A stretch of DNA of 48,507 nt from CAZVEE01 sp964625525 (GTDB lineage Bacteria > Pseudomonadota > Alphaproteobacteria > JAJFIK01). Made by a program: the position numbers and the translations under genes. The notes beneath the pieces were generated by a model that saw nothing but the letters and a program-made list of their open reading frames with translations, did not search any database and had not been told where the DNA came from. Each line of letters starts with the position of its first letter. Position 1 is the first letter of the stretch. The stretch lies in assembly GCA_964625525.1 (NCBI GenBank), contig CAZVEE010000019.1, positions 1-48,507 on the forward strand, given 5' to 3'. Shown here piece by piece: positions 1 through 8,584 of this stretch.

Positions 1-20
1 AGGCGCGCTATTGCGCGCCT
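1..20 (-). terminator. Hairpin at the 3' end of the 77-aa gene
   Basis: Bases 1-8 (AGGCGCGC) and 13-20 are perfect reverse complements around a TATT loop, giving an 8-bp GC-rich stem. It overlaps the last codons and the TAG stop (8-10) of the minus-strand gene. Any U-tract would lie outside the window, so intrinsic termination is an inference. Confidence 0.45.
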
Positions 21-241
21 TCGTCGTCTGCCGGTGTGGCCGGATAGAGATAGATATCATCGCTGACGATTTGGGTGCCGTGAAGCCGTAGGCAGATGCC
101 GCCGTCCGGGCGGGTCCATGCTGCCCCTACACGTTCCAGCTTTTGTTTGCGGCCATAGCCTTTGGGCGCTTTGGCGATCCAGTCGGGACGGTTTCCGTTC
201 TCGGACTGTTTTTCAGGTGTTTGGGTTTGTGATGTTGTCAT
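8..241 (-). CDS. Small hypothetical protein, 77 aa
   Basis: I do not recognise this protein. It is hydrophilic, has no signal peptide or membrane segment, and contains no cysteine pair that would suggest a zinc ribbon. The first 20 residues are rich in Q, T, S and E and look disordered. The rest, from about residue 20, has the alternating pattern of a compact beta fold (IGAAW-type strand 'VGAAWTRPDGG', then 'LRLHGTQIV'). The ATG at 239-241 is preceded on the minus strand by AAGGAG with 7-8 nt spacing, which supports a real translated gene. It stands alone and reads away from the ThuA gene. The hairpin at 1-20 closes it. Function cannot be assigned. Confidence 0.7.
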   Translation of the reverse strand: MTTSQTQTPEKQSENGNRPDWIAKAPKGYGRKQKLERVGAAWTRPDGGICLRLHGTQIVSDDIYLYPATPADDEGAQ

Positions 242-264
242 GGTTCATCTCCTTGATTTTTGAG

Positions 265-281
265 GGCTGGACCATCCAGCC
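265..281. promoter_or_regulatory. 17-bp palindrome in the divergent intergenic region
   Basis: GGCTGGA (265-271) and TCCAGCC (275-281) form a perfect inverted repeat around CCA. It lies 24-40 nt upstream of the start of the minus-strand 77-aa gene and between two divergent genes, so it could be an operator or a short leader hairpin. Only the symmetry is seen; the function is inferred. Confidence 0.25.
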
Positions 282-397
282 GATGACGGGGAGATGAGCG
301 GGCCTGACGGGACCGGTCATGCCCAACACGGGTCCGCCCAAAGTTGAACGAAGGCGGACTGGCGCGGGCGGGGTCATGGGGCGGAGGAGATCGGGCG

Positions 398-1264
398 ATG
401 ACGGTTTGGGCGGTCGTGAAATATGGTCTGGCGGGCTTGCTGGCGCTGGTTCTGGCGCTGGCGGCTTATGTCTTATACCTCGCTTATAAGAGCGGCCTGT
501 TGAAGACGCCCGAGTATGAAACCGAGCCTCCTCACGTGCCGTCGCTTGATCGCAAACCGGCCGTTTTGGTCTTCACCAAGACCAATGGCTTTCGCCATTT
601 GGGGGCAATCCCGGCGTCATTGCGTATGTTTGACCGGTTGGCGCAAGAGCAAGGGTGGTCGCTGTTCACGACTGAAAACGCCGCCGTGCACACGTCTGAG
701 CTCCTGGCACGGTTCGATGTGGTGGTGTGGGCCAATGCGTCGGGAGATGTGTTGACACCGGAGCAACGGGCGGCGTTCCGGACTTGGGTCGAAGGGGGCG
801 GGGCCTGGTTTGGGATTCACGCGGCGGGCGGAGATTTCTCCTATCGGTGGGACTGGTATGTGCAGGAATTACTCCGTGCCCAATTCATCGGTCACACCCT
901 GGTCCCGCACATGCCCGATGCGACGATCATTGTTGAGGCGCCTGAGCAGGCAGTGATGCAAGGGCTGCCCGAGCGTTGGGACCGCCGCGATGAATGGTAC
1001 GCCTTCGCCAAAAGCCCGCGGGATCGAGTCACAGTCCTTGCCTCTATAGATGAGGCCAGTTATCGCCCTGGCCGCGGGGCGCGGATGAAGGGGGGGGACC
1101 ACCCCATGATCTGGACCCATCGTGTTGGTCAGGGGACGGTGCTTTACAGCGCACTGGGGCATGCGGCGGCCTCTTACACGGAGGCCAACCATGTGGCCTT
1201 TATCCAGCGGTCGGTGACCTGGCTCGCCGCTCAAAATCGCTATGGCGCGGTCACCCAACCATAG
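398..1264 (+). CDS. ThuA-domain protein, N-terminally membrane-anchored
   Basis: About 288 aa from the ATG at 398, which has a GGAGGAGA Shine-Dalgarno 7 nt upstream; a TTG at 344 would extend it but lacks such support. Residues 4-29 form one hydrophobic helix followed by 'KSG', so the rest is probably periplasmic. Residues about 50-280 match the ThuA/trehalose-utilisation family (class I glutamine-amidotransferase-like fold): 'LVFTKTNGFRH' near the start, 'GIHAAGGDF' in the middle, 'DEWYAF', and the closing 'HPMIWTHRVGQGTVLYSALGH'. ThuA domains are linked to sugar metabolism, including oxidation of disaccharides, and in other bacteria are often fused or adjacent to sorbosone-dehydrogenase-like propellers. 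The downstream gene at 1464 carries exactly such a propeller, so the two may cooperate on an extracytoplasmic sugar. Substrate unknown. Confidence 0.85.
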   Translation: MTVWAVVKYGLAGLLALVLALAAYVLYLAYKSGLLKTPEYETEPPHVPSLDRKPAVLVFTKTNGFRHLGAIPASLRMFDRLAQEQGWSLFTTENAAVHTSELLARFDVVVWANASGDVLTPEQRAAFRTWVEGGGAWFGIHAAGGDFSYRWDWYVQELLRAQFIGHTLVPHMPDATIIVEAPEQAVMQGLPERWDRRDEWYAFAKSPRDRVTVLASIDEASYRPGRGARMKGGDHPMIWTHRVGQGTVLYSALGHAAASYTEANHVAFIQRSVTWLAAQNRYGAVTQP

Positions 1265-1283
1265 CCGTCTGCAATCCTGTCCT

Positions 1284-1316
1284 GCACGCAGACGGAAAAA
1301 CCCCCTCTCTGCGTGC
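1284..1316 (+). other. Inverted repeat / hairpin between the ThuA and exoprotein genes
   Basis: GCACGCAGA (1284-1292) pairs perfectly with TCTGCGTGC (1308-1316) around a 15-nt spacer. It lies 20 nt after the ThuA stop and just before an AAGGAG at 1331-1336. There is no following T-tract, so it may be an mRNA stabiliser, a weak terminator or a leader structure. Only the pairing is seen. Confidence 0.35.
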
Positions 1317-1343
1317 GACATCCCGACGCAAAGGAGATTTGTG

Positions 1344-1460
1344 ATGGTGATAAGGCGTGTCCCCGGCGCCTGCGCCCTTGTCGAACCGTGGCTTTGTCCG
1401 GCACCTTTGGCCTTTCCCTATCTCCATGGGGGTACCGCGTGTGGCGTAACATCCGCATGA
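1344..1460 (+). CDS. Possible 38-aa leader peptide or separated N-terminus of the next gene
   Basis: An ATG at 1344 follows AAGGAG (1331-1336) by 7 nt, the best ribosome binding site in this stretch. It opens a 38-codon frame ending in TGA at 1458-1460. The peptide has three cysteines, four prolines and a hydrophobic centre, and resembles nothing I know. The TGA is in the same frame as, and three bases before, the first possible start (TTG 1464) of the large exoprotein. It could be a translated leader that couples to the next gene, the original N-terminus cut off by a nonsense change, or chance. No homology supports it. Confidence 0.3.
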   Translation: MVIRRVPGACALVEPWLCPAPLAFPYLHGGTACGVTSA

Positions 1461-1463
1461 GGT

Positions 1464-4400
1464 TTGACGGGGGTGGTTTTGACGGACATCGATTTCGGGC
1501 AGTTCATTCTTGAGGGCATCTCTCTCACCCAACCGACGGATGTGGCTTTCGGACCGGATGGTCGGCTTTACATCCTGGAGCAGAGCGGGCGCCTGCATCG
1601 CGCCGAGGTGGCCTTTGAGGATGACGCTTATCGCGTGGTGAGCAACGAGGTCATCGATCTCGTCTACGATATTCCCAACCATGACGTCTTGGGCAATCCG
1701 ATCCCGGATGAAGGACGGCTGGCGCTTGGCCTGCATGTGGCGGGTACGGCTCAAAATCCGGATGTGTATGTGAGTTCGGCGGATCCGAACTTTCCCTATC
1801 TGGATCGAGGCAATGCGGATCCGCTCGATTCCAATTCCGGCATCGTGTCCCGGTTGCGGATGGATGAGGACGGGACCTGGGAGAAACTCGACCTGGTCCG
1901 CGGTCTGGCGCGGGGCAATACGGGCCATGGCATCAATGACATGGATATTCGTTGGGAGATGGAGGGGGACACGCTCAAGCCGTTCCTCTATCTCAGCACT
2001 GGCGGTATGACGAATTCAGGCGGGGTCGGATCGTTCTTCTTCTTTCAGCCCGAGACGGTTTATGCCGCGGCGGTGCTGCGCATCGATCTCGACCGCCTTG
2101 ACGCCATGCCAGTGCAGACCACGGATCAGTTGGGCCGGCCGCTGCCCAAGGATCAGTGGTATGTCTATGACTTTCCCACCGTGGACGATCCCACCCGCGA
2201 CGCCGCTGGGGATATCAATCCGCTCAGTGGGTATGATATCTTCGGCAGCAATAATGGCCTTAATCAAGTGCGTCTGGATCCGGACGGGCCGGTGGAGATC
2301 TACGCCACGGGCCTGCGCAATGCGGTGGGGCTGACTGTCACTCACGACAATCGACTCTTTACGTCTGACAACGGACCATCCGATTGCTGTGACCGGCCGC
2401 CGGTCTTTATCGATGACGTGGCCACCAATTTCCCCAATGACGGGCGGCGCAATCCCACCACTGTGCAGTCGCCGGACGCCTTCTACGAAATCACCGAAGG
2501 CACCTATTACGGCCATCCCAATCCGGTGCGCGCCAGCGGGCCACAGGCCGGGCTCTATGTGCCGGGAACGACTTCTGAAGTGCTGATCTATCCGGAGGAC
2601 TGGGACCAGGTCTTGGCCGGTTTTGATGCCACCACCACGCCCTGGCCCGATGACGGCACCTTTATCCGCAACGGTGACCCGGGCGACAATGCCCTTTGGA
2701 CGTTTTCGTCTTCCGTGAACGGCATTGACGAATATCGCGGGACGTTTTTTGACGGGGCGCTAGAGAATGCGTTCGTGTTGTCCCGGTTCACATTCAGTGG
2801 CAGTTCTTCTCAGGACATCATCTTCCTGACCCTGAATGAGGACCGGACAGCCGTCGTGGAAGAAACCACGCTTGATTTGCAGAATTTCGGCGGCGCACTG
2901 GGCCTGACCTCGCTGGGTGATACGGATCCGTTCCCCGGCACCATCTGGGTCGCGGGCCAAATCGCCAATCAAATCGCGATTTTGCAGCCCAATGGTGCGC
3001 CGGTGACACCGCCGTCTCCGCCGCCGGCAGACGATCAGGACCGGGATGGCTTGCGCGACTATGTGACCGATCCGCTGCCATTTGATGACCGCAATGGCGG
3101 CCGGGTCGTTCTGGCGCCGGGCGAGTCCGAGATCTGGACCTTCAGCCCAGCGCTCACGCCGCCGGGGCCGTCGGGCTCTATCTTTAATCTGGGTCTCACC
3201 GGGGCCATGACCGATGGCGAGGCGGAAAGCCTCGGCGCGTTGTTTGAGGATACGAATTTCTTCCCCGGCGGCGCCGTAGGGCAGCTCACCCTTATCGAAA
3301 CCGGACCGGGCACCCCGTTCGGCCCGGACAACACGCTGCGCGATGCAGGCCAGTTTGCCTTCACCACTACCGATGACGCGGATATCGTGACCATCTCGGC
3401 GGATTTGTCCAATCCGTTCCCGGATCTCCTGGCCTTGGACGACCTGCCCGATGGGGCCGGGGCCGGCATCGCCATCGGCCCGGGGACCCAGTCGGACTTT
3501 GTCTATTTCGGCACACTGGTACAGGACGGGCGTCTGGGGCTCGCGGTGATCTTCGAACAGGCGGATGCGCAGGTGGCCAAGGCCTTCCTGGAAGTGCCGG
3601 TGTTCGGCGACGCGCAGGCGGTCAATCCGGGGGCGTCCGTTCTCCTGGATCTGATCGTGTCCAAGCAGGCGGGCACGGTGGTGCCCCATTACGCTGTGGA
3701 CTTCACGGATCGGGCCCCCGATGGCAGCGAGACGGTCCGCACGGTCGAAGGCTTTCTGCCGACGATCACCTTGGAGGGCGATGTGCTGGCGGCGCTGCGC
3801 GGTGATTATGTGCTGGAGCAGGACGCCAGCACAGTCACTGATCCAGCGCTTGTGTCCTCGGGCCCTGTGGTCTCCCTGGTGGCGACGACCAATGGCGCGA
3901 GCGGTGTGGTGCCCACCAGCTGGAATTCCGTCCTGGTGGAAACCAAAGCGCAACCCGAGACCATCGCGGCCCTGCCCGAAGCCGTGGCCATTTGGGACGG
4001 GACCGGCAGCACCTCGGCGAGCCTGGCGGATGCCAGCGGCAATGGCCTGACCGGCGGGGGCCGTGGCGGCGTGTCGGTGACGCAAGATGGGGTTGTGGGG
4101 GCGGGTCTGTCCTTCGATGGTTCTGACGGCAGCTATATCGTGCCCCATGACGACCAGTTCTTGCTGGACGAAGGCACGGTGATGCTGTGGGTCAATCCGG
4201 ATCGGGACAATCGGGATCAGGGTTTGCTGTCAAAGGATGCGAGCTTCAATGGCACCGGCGGACATTTGGATATCCGCATGCTGTCAGGGGGACAGATTTG
4301 GACGCGGCTTCAGAATGCGGAGTCGTCCCAAGATGTGGTGCTTCAGGGGCCGGACCTGGCGGTGGGCACGTGGTCCCATGTGGCGGTCTCGTGGGGGCAG

Positions 4401-5279
4401 GGTGGTGTCACCTTGTCGGTGAACGGAGAACTGGTCGCATCGGACAGCTATACCGGTGGCCTGGGCAGCACCGCCGGCGGGGCAGGGAATTTCGAGCCCA
4501 TCGCTCTGGGCGCCACGTTGCGGTCTTCGGGCGATTTGTCCGCCGACCCCTTGCGTCAATTCTTCGACGGGCAGCTCGATGAGGTGGCGATTTCCGGCAC
4601 GCAGCTCGATGCGGACACCATCCGTGCACTGTATGATACCGGTTTGTCTGGCGTTGGCCTCGCGGATACGTTGGCCGTGAATGCGGCGCCCGAGGTGCCC
4701 GTGCTCTCACCGGGCGTGGTGCAGATTGCAGAGGGCGAAGCGGGACCGGTGGCCATGATCCGCACGGTCGATCCGGACGGGGATGATGTGGCCTTGTCCT
4801 TGGCGGATGATTTCGGCGGTGTGCTGGCGCTTGACCAGGACATGTTGGTGGTGACAGTGCCGCTCGATTTCGAGGCCTTGCCTGACGGCTTCATCGCCCT
4901 CGGCGACACTCAGGCTTATGCCTATGTGGACATCATGGCCGAGGACGGGCGTGGTGGCGTCGCGTCAGCGAGTGGCTTGGTCGTGGTCTCCGACGGGGCG
5001 GAGGATATCCCAGGCGACGACGACAGCCAGGATGATGGGGGGGATGAGCACGGCACCTGCCCGAACGCAACGCCGGCGGATGACGACACAGACTCTGACA
5101 CAGATTCAGGAACGGATTCGGGCACGGATGCGCCGCTCCTGTCTCATGGCCTGTTTGACTGGACGTTTGGCGAGGCGCAGACATCGGATGAAGGGGCGGC
5201 GCCCGCTCCGGTCGCTGCAGGCGATCTCGCTGCCCCCCCCTTCCTCCTTGATCCCGTGGAGACGGACGGCTTTTGGTGA
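1464..5279 (+). CDS. Large secreted multidomain protein: sorbosone-dehydrogenase-like propeller, LamG, cadherin-like
   Basis: Up to 1271 aa. The start is uncertain: TTG 1464, GTG 1473 (GAGG 10 nt upstream) and TTG 1479 are all possible, and there is no ATG nearby. Residues about 1-515 form a glucose/sorbosone-dehydrogenase-like beta-propeller ('PTDVAFGPDGRLYILEQSG' opening, 'GHGINDM', 'GLRNAVGLTV', 'LFTSDNGP'). A proline linker and a calcium-binding-like 'DQDRDGLRDY' follow, then an unassigned beta-rich region to about 835. A LamG/concanavalin-like lectin fold occupies about 838-1060 ('GTVMLWVNPD', 'WSHVAVSWGQGG', 'QLDEVAI'). A cadherin-like domain lies at about 1070-1165, and a very acidic tail with DS/DT repeats ends the protein. 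No signal peptide is visible, and the acidic, cysteine-poor make-up suggests type I secretion. Probably acts on or binds a carbohydrate outside the cell. Cofactor (PQQ or none) cannot be told. Confidence 0.85.
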   Translation: MTGVVLTDIDFGQFILEGISLTQPTDVAFGPDGRLYILEQSGRLHRAEVAFEDDAYRVVSNEVIDLVYDIPNHDVLGNPIPDEGRLALGLHVAGTAQNPDVYVSSADPNFPYLDRGNADPLDSNSGIVSRLRMDEDGTWEKLDLVRGLARGNTGHGINDMDIRWEMEGDTLKPFLYLSTGGMTNSGGVGSFFFFQPETVYAAAVLRIDLDRLDAMPVQTTDQLGRPLPKDQWYVYDFPTVDDPTRDAAGDINPLSGYDIFGSNNGLNQVRLDPDGPVEIYATGLRNAVGLTVTHDNRLFTSDNGPSDCCDRPPVFIDDVATNFPNDGRRNPTTVQSPDAFYEITEGTYYGHPNPVRASGPQAGLYVPGTTSEVLIYPEDWDQVLAGFDATTTPWPDDGTFIRNGDPGDNALWTFSSSVNGIDEYRGTFFDGALENAFVLSRFTFSGSSSQDIIFLTLNEDRTAVVEETTLDLQNFGGALGLTSLGDTDPFPGTIWVAGQIANQIAILQPNGAPVTPPSPPPADDQDRDGLRDYVTDPLPFDDRNGGRVVLAPGESEIWTFSPALTPPGPSGSIFNLGLTGAMTDGEAESLGALFEDTNFFPGGAVGQLTLIETGPGTPFGPDNTLRDAGQFAFTTTDDADIVTISADLSNPFPDLLALDDLPDGAGAGIAIGPGTQSDFVYFGTLVQDGRLGLAVIFEQADAQVAKAFLEVPVFGDAQAVNPGASVLLDLIVSKQAGTVVPHYAVDFTDRAPDGSETVRTVEGFLPTITLEGDVLAALRGDYVLEQDASTVTDPALVSSGPVVSLVATTNGASGVVPTSWNSVLVETKAQPETIAALPEAVAIWDGTGSTSASLADASGNGLTGGGRGGVSVTQDGVVGAGLSFDGSDGSYIVPHDDQFLLDEGTVMLWVNPDRDNRDQGLLSKDASFNGTGGHLDIRMLSGGQIWTRLQNAESSQDVVLQGPDLAVGTWSHVAVSWGQGGVTLSVNGELVASDSYTGGLGSTAGGAGNFEPIALGATLRSSGDLSADPLRQFFDGQLDEVAISGTQLDADTIRALYDTGLSGVGLADTLAVNAAPEVPVLSPGVVQIAEGEAGPVAMIRTVDPDGDDVALSLADDFGGVLALDQDMLVVTVPLDFEALPDGFIALGDTQAYAYVDIMAEDGRGGVASASGLVVVSDGAEDIPGDDDSQDDGGDEHGTCPNATPADDDTDSDTDSGTDSGTDAPLLSHGLFDWTFGEAQTSDEGAAPAPVAAGDLAAPPFLLDPVETDGFW

Positions 5280-5287
5280 GCCTTCAC

Positions 5288-5323
5288 GCAAAACCCGGCG
5301 CGGGACACCGCGCCGGGTTTTGC
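5288..5323. terminator. Bidirectional terminator between convergent genes
   Basis: A perfect 15-bp stem (5288-5302 with 5309-5323) encloses a 6-nt loop. The outer part is AAAA/TTTT, so either transcript gives a GC stem flanked by a U-run. It sits 8 nt after the exoprotein stop and before the 3' end of the bactofilin gene, so it can serve both. Confidence 0.85.
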
Positions 5324-5364
5324 AGATGTTTGATTGTGGTGGCCCGCTCACGCGCGCCAGGGCA

Positions 5365-6264
5365 TCAGCCCTGGTTGCGCGGGGGAAACTGGCCATTGGG
5401 TCCCGGCATGGGCTGGCCCGGACGCGGCGCCTGAGGCCGAGCGGCGTTGACCGAGCCGCCAGTGTTGGTGCTGGCGCTTAGCTTTTGCAGCGCGGCGTTG
5501 AGCGCGTCATTGGTGTCCACGCCCTGCATGTTCACATTGCCCGGATTGAACTGGGCAAAGGTCTGGCGGCTGCGCTGGGCCTGCGCGGCTTGCTGCGTGG
5601 GCGAGGGTTGCTGCGCCATGCCCGGCTGTTGACCCTGGGGCGGTTGTGCCATGCCCTGCGCCGCGGCCTGTGGGAATGCCCCATTGGCTTGCGGTTGAGG
5701 CTGAGGTTGGGCGGCGCCGTTGGGAGCCGGCTGGGGAGCCTGCGGCTGGGGCGCGGGCTGCTGCGGCTGTTGCGCCGGGCGTGCGGCTTGTGGCTGCGGC
5801 GCGGCTTGTGCGGCGCGCTGCTGCTGGCGGGCCTCAATGGCGGCGTCAGCCTCGGCCATGGCGTCATTCAAGGGATCGTCCGCATGGCGGATATTGCCCT
5901 GGAAGAAGGCGCCGGTTTCGACCGCCAGCGCGTTGTGCGTGATGTCGCCTTCCACATGGCACGTGGCGGCAAGGTTCACTTTGCGTGCACGAATGCCCCC
6001 GACCACATGGCCGCGGATGATGACTTCATCGGAGCGAATTTCGCCCGTGATCACGGCTTTCTCGCCCACGGTCAGGCAGGTCGAGTAAATGTCGCCTTCG
6101 ATCTTGCCGTCGATCTGAATATCGCCGGTGCACGTGATCGTGCCGACGATGGTCATATCCGAACAAATGATCGACGGGGCGGCCATGCGACCGGACCCGC
6201 GACGCTGCTGCGCCTGGTTGGCGTCAGAACTGCTCGAGCCGCTATCCTTCGTTTTCCCAAACAT
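5365..6264 (-). CDS. Bactofilin with long Gln/Pro-rich tail
   Basis: 299 aa. Residues about 30-130 are a bactofilin (DUF583) domain, a right-handed beta-helix of short hydrophobic repeats seen as 'IICSDMTIVGTITCTGDIQI', 'GKIEGDI', 'VGEKAVITGEIRSDEVIIRG' and 'GDITHNALAVETGAFFQGNI'. Bactofilins polymerise without nucleotide into filaments or sheets at the inner membrane and recruit cell-wall enzymes. The first 26 residues are short, polar and basic, as usual. Residues 131-299 are unusually long, low-complexity and rich in Q, P and A, probably disordered. The start codon lies inside the end of the upstream M23 peptidase gene (23-nt overlap), so the two are translationally coupled. This gene pair is conserved and tied to cell shape, as with CcmA/Csd1 in Helicobacter and BacA or BacD/LmdC in alphaproteobacteria. 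Confidence 0.95.
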   Translation of the reverse strand: MFGKTKDSGSSSSDANQAQQRRGSGRMAAPSIICSDMTIVGTITCTGDIQIDGKIEGDIYSTCLTVGEKAVITGEIRSDEVIIRGHVVGGIRARKVNLAATCHVEGDITHNALAVETGAFFQGNIRHADDPLNDAMAEADAAIEARQQQRAAQAAPQPQAARPAQQPQQPAPQPQAPQPAPNGAAQPQPQPQANGAFPQAAAQGMAQPPQGQQPGMAQQPSPTQQAAQAQRSRQTFAQFNPGNVNMQGVDTNDALNAALQKLSASTNTGGSVNAARPQAPRPGQPMPGPNGQFPPRNQG

Positions 6265-7612
6265 ACCGCCCTGCCTCTAGGAATCGTTCCGGGTTCAAAA
6301 ACTGACCCTGATACTTGATCTCATAGTGAAGGTGTGGGCCGGTACTGCGGCCCGTATTCCCGAGGGTTCCGATCTCCTGACCCCGGCTCACCCGATCGCC
6401 CGTCTTCACTCTGCGCTTATTGAGATGGCCATACAGGGTGACGAACCCGTTGCCATGATCAATGCGCACCATATTGCCGTATCCCGAGCCCCACCCTGAC
6501 TTGGTCACTGTCCCGTCCGCCGTGGCAACGATGGGCACCCCCTGGCGGCCAGCAAAATCAAGACCAAAGTGCTGAGTCATGCGCCCATTGAACGGATCAT
6601 GCCGTGGCCCGAAGTCGCTGGTGATCCGGTACACATCCACCGGTCGTGTAAGAGGTAACGTCGCGACCGTGTCAGTCAATGCCGCAAGGTGCTGGAGGTT
6701 GCGCGCAATGCGGGTCGTTTTGCGGGTGAAAAAGTATTGTTCCTGCTCATCCGGCGACAGATCCTCAACATCGGCACTGATGAAAGGGCCGCCCCGGCCG
6801 TTTTCCATATCATCGGTCAGCGGCGGGCGGTTCTCTTCCACCATCGCCATGAGATCAAGACCCGTATGCGCGAGAGCCCGCTCCAGCCGGATGATCTCGT
6901 CATTGGCGCGCTCTTCCAGCGTCACCAACTCCACATATTGGGTGCTTTCCAACTCGCTGATGCGCACTTCCAGATCCTGGAAGTCAGCAACCCGGCGTTG
7001 CAGCAGCGCCGCGTGCTCTTCACTCGTGGAGACGCGGTTCAACAGCTCCGACAGGCCCGCAACCGCAATCTGGCTGGGCACGGCGCTGTAGCGTGAGCGG
7101 CGCGGCGTGGGATCGGTATCGCGCAGGGTGGGGATGGAGGAGGAGGCATTGTCTTGGTTTTCCGGCGGCGAGAAAATCGCGCCGGCGAGGGACGCATGGT
7201 CTTCGAGGCGCGGGTCAAGAAGAGACGTTTTCTGCTCGAACACCGCGTCGACCTGCTCCTGGCGATCTTCCAACTCGCGTAAGGAGCCTTCGAGTTCATT
7301 CTCCACAACGGCCACGGCCGAGTGCAGGCGGTCATAATCGGCCTGCATTTGATCAAGCTTGGCTTCCCAACGGCGGGTGGAGTCGCGCAAATCGGCGCGG
7401 ATTTCGGCGTTGATCTGTTCAACAAAAATGACGTTCACAGAAGCGTAGGCGAGCCACCCCAAGACCCCGGCCACCAGCATAATCGCCAGAATCTGGGCGC
7501 GTCCTGAGACGGTCGTGAACTGAACCTGACCGTTGCACCGGTGGTAAATCTGCCGCTCGGGAAAGAACCGCTCATACCAACCGCGCACAGTGGCCATGGC
7601 ACCTGTGGTCAT
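6242..7612 (-). CDS. M23 (LytM-type) peptidase with transmembrane helix and coiled coil
   Basis: 456 aa. A short cytoplasmic segment (1-39) precedes one membrane helix (about 40-63). A long periplasmic coiled coil runs from 66 to about 125 with more heptads at 200-270. The C-terminal M23 domain (about 320-450) has intact zinc and catalytic motifs: H348-x3-D352 in 'HFGLDF', and H427-L-H429 in 'GPHLHYEIK'. It should therefore be an active zinc endopeptidase cutting peptidoglycan cross-links. The cytoplasmic stub could contact the bactofilin encoded by the overlapping downstream gene, which would localise it. The ATG at 7612 has only a weak GGGGA upstream; an internal ATG at 7597 after AGGTG is also possible. 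Confidence 0.93.
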   Translation of the reverse strand: MTTGAMATVRGWYERFFPERQIYHRCNGQVQFTTVSGRAQILAIMLVAGVLGWLAYASVNVIFVEQINAEIRADLRDSTRRWEAKLDQMQADYDRLHSAVAVVENELEGSLRELEDRQEQVDAVFEQKTSLLDPRLEDHASLAGAIFSPPENQDNASSSIPTLRDTDPTPRRSRYSAVPSQIAVAGLSELLNRVSTSEEHAALLQRRVADFQDLEVRISELESTQYVELVTLEERANDEIIRLERALAHTGLDLMAMVEENRPPLTDDMENGRGGPFISADVEDLSPDEQEQYFFTRKTTRIARNLQHLAALTDTVATLPLTRPVDVYRITSDFGPRHDPFNGRMTQHFGLDFAGRQGVPIVATADGTVTKSGWGSGYGNMVRIDHGNGFVTLYGHLNKRRVKTGDRVSRGQEIGTLGNTGRSTGPHLHYEIKYQGQFLNPERFLEAGRYVWENEG

Positions 7613-7708
7613 GGATCAATCCCCGAAACACGCGCTGAACCCCAATTCGCCTTATACCACCGGAAGTGTGGCAGAAACACAAGGGCGCCCAACAACCTTC
7701 ACCATTTT

Positions 7709-8584
7709 TTAAGATTTCGGCGGAACCGCAGCCAGCGGTGCGTAAAAGTCCCGCGGGAACCCGGCCTGCGCGCGCGCCGTGTCATTGAACGGCGGCTTCA
7801 ACTGGCCCCTAAAATGACTCTTCACTAAGGCCTGCCATGTGCGCCGGACCTCCGCGCCCCGCGCCACACACACCCTTTCGAGCCACCGCATCCCCACCCG
7901 GACGTGCCGAATCTCGTCCTCATAAATTACCCGTAAGATTGCGGCGCTTTCTAGATCGTTGACGCCGCTCAGCCGATTGATCATGTCCGGGCATACATCC
8001 AGACCGCGAGCCTCCAACACGAGAGGGACTACCGCAAGGCGAGCCAACACGTCCCATCGCGTGTCATAGGCCGCGTCCCACAAGCCATCGTGGGCCGGAT
8101 TGTCCCCATATGAGGCATCCAGCTCCTCCAGACGGGTGGCGAGCATCAAAAAATGGCGTGCCTCGTCATCGCCAACGCCGACCCAGTCCGCGACGAAGGC
8201 CGACTCCTCCACAGCGGTTGCAAAGCGCCCCACCATATCCCAAGCCAAGTTAACGGCGTTCAACTCGATATGGGCCAAAGCGTGCAGCAGGGCGACGCGC
8301 CCTTTCACGCCGGTGAGTCGGCGTTTGGGCATACGCGCCGGGTCCAGCAGGTCAGGCCGCGCCAGCCGGCCGGGTCGATCGAGACAGGGGGGCAGGTCGG
8401 CGGGCTCCCGGGCGCTGAATGTCAGCGTGCCTGCACCCCAGGCCGCTGCCGCGGCCCGGGAGGCGTGCGCCTTTTCCGTCGGGTCCGCCAGCGCCACAAC
8501 GCGCCGGGCGGCCGCGCGGATATCGCCGCTGAGGGGGACCTCAGCGGCCGTTTCAGGCGCTTTGGGAGACACGTCCCGGTTCAC
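7709..8584 (-). CDS. DUF455 ferritin-like protein
   Basis: 291 aa, cytoplasmic. Matches the DUF455 family, a helical ferritin-like fold with carboxylate/His motifs likely to bind a di-metal centre: 'HALAHIELNAVNLAWD', 'GVGDDEARHFLML' and 'YEDEIRHVRVG'. Family members are widespread in proteobacteria but lack an established reaction; some are compared with MiaE-type di-iron hydroxylases. The start is GTG at 8584 and overlaps the TGA of bcp in a GTGA, so its translation is coupled to a peroxide-reducing enzyme. This suggests, without proving, an oxidative or metal-related role. Confidence 0.85.
   Translation of the reverse strand: MNRDVSPKAPETAAEVPLSGDIRAAARRVVALADPTEKAHASRAAAAAWGAGTLTFSAREPADLPPCLDRPGRLARPDLLDPARMPKRRLTGVKGRVALLHALAHIELNAVNLAWDMVGRFATAVEESAFVADWVGVGDDEARHFLMLATRLEELDASYGDNPAHDGLWDAAYDTRWDVLARLAVVPLVLEARGLDVCPDMINRLSGVNDLESAAILRVIYEDEIRHVRVGMRWLERVCVARGAEVRRTWQALVKSHFRGQLKPPFNDTARAQAGFPRDFYAPLAAVPPKS

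Noticed and set aside
5532..5867. Low-complexity repeats in the bactofilin tail as a nucleotide repeat element
   Set aside because: The pattern follows Gln/Pro/Ala codons in the bactofilin frame with no exact unit.
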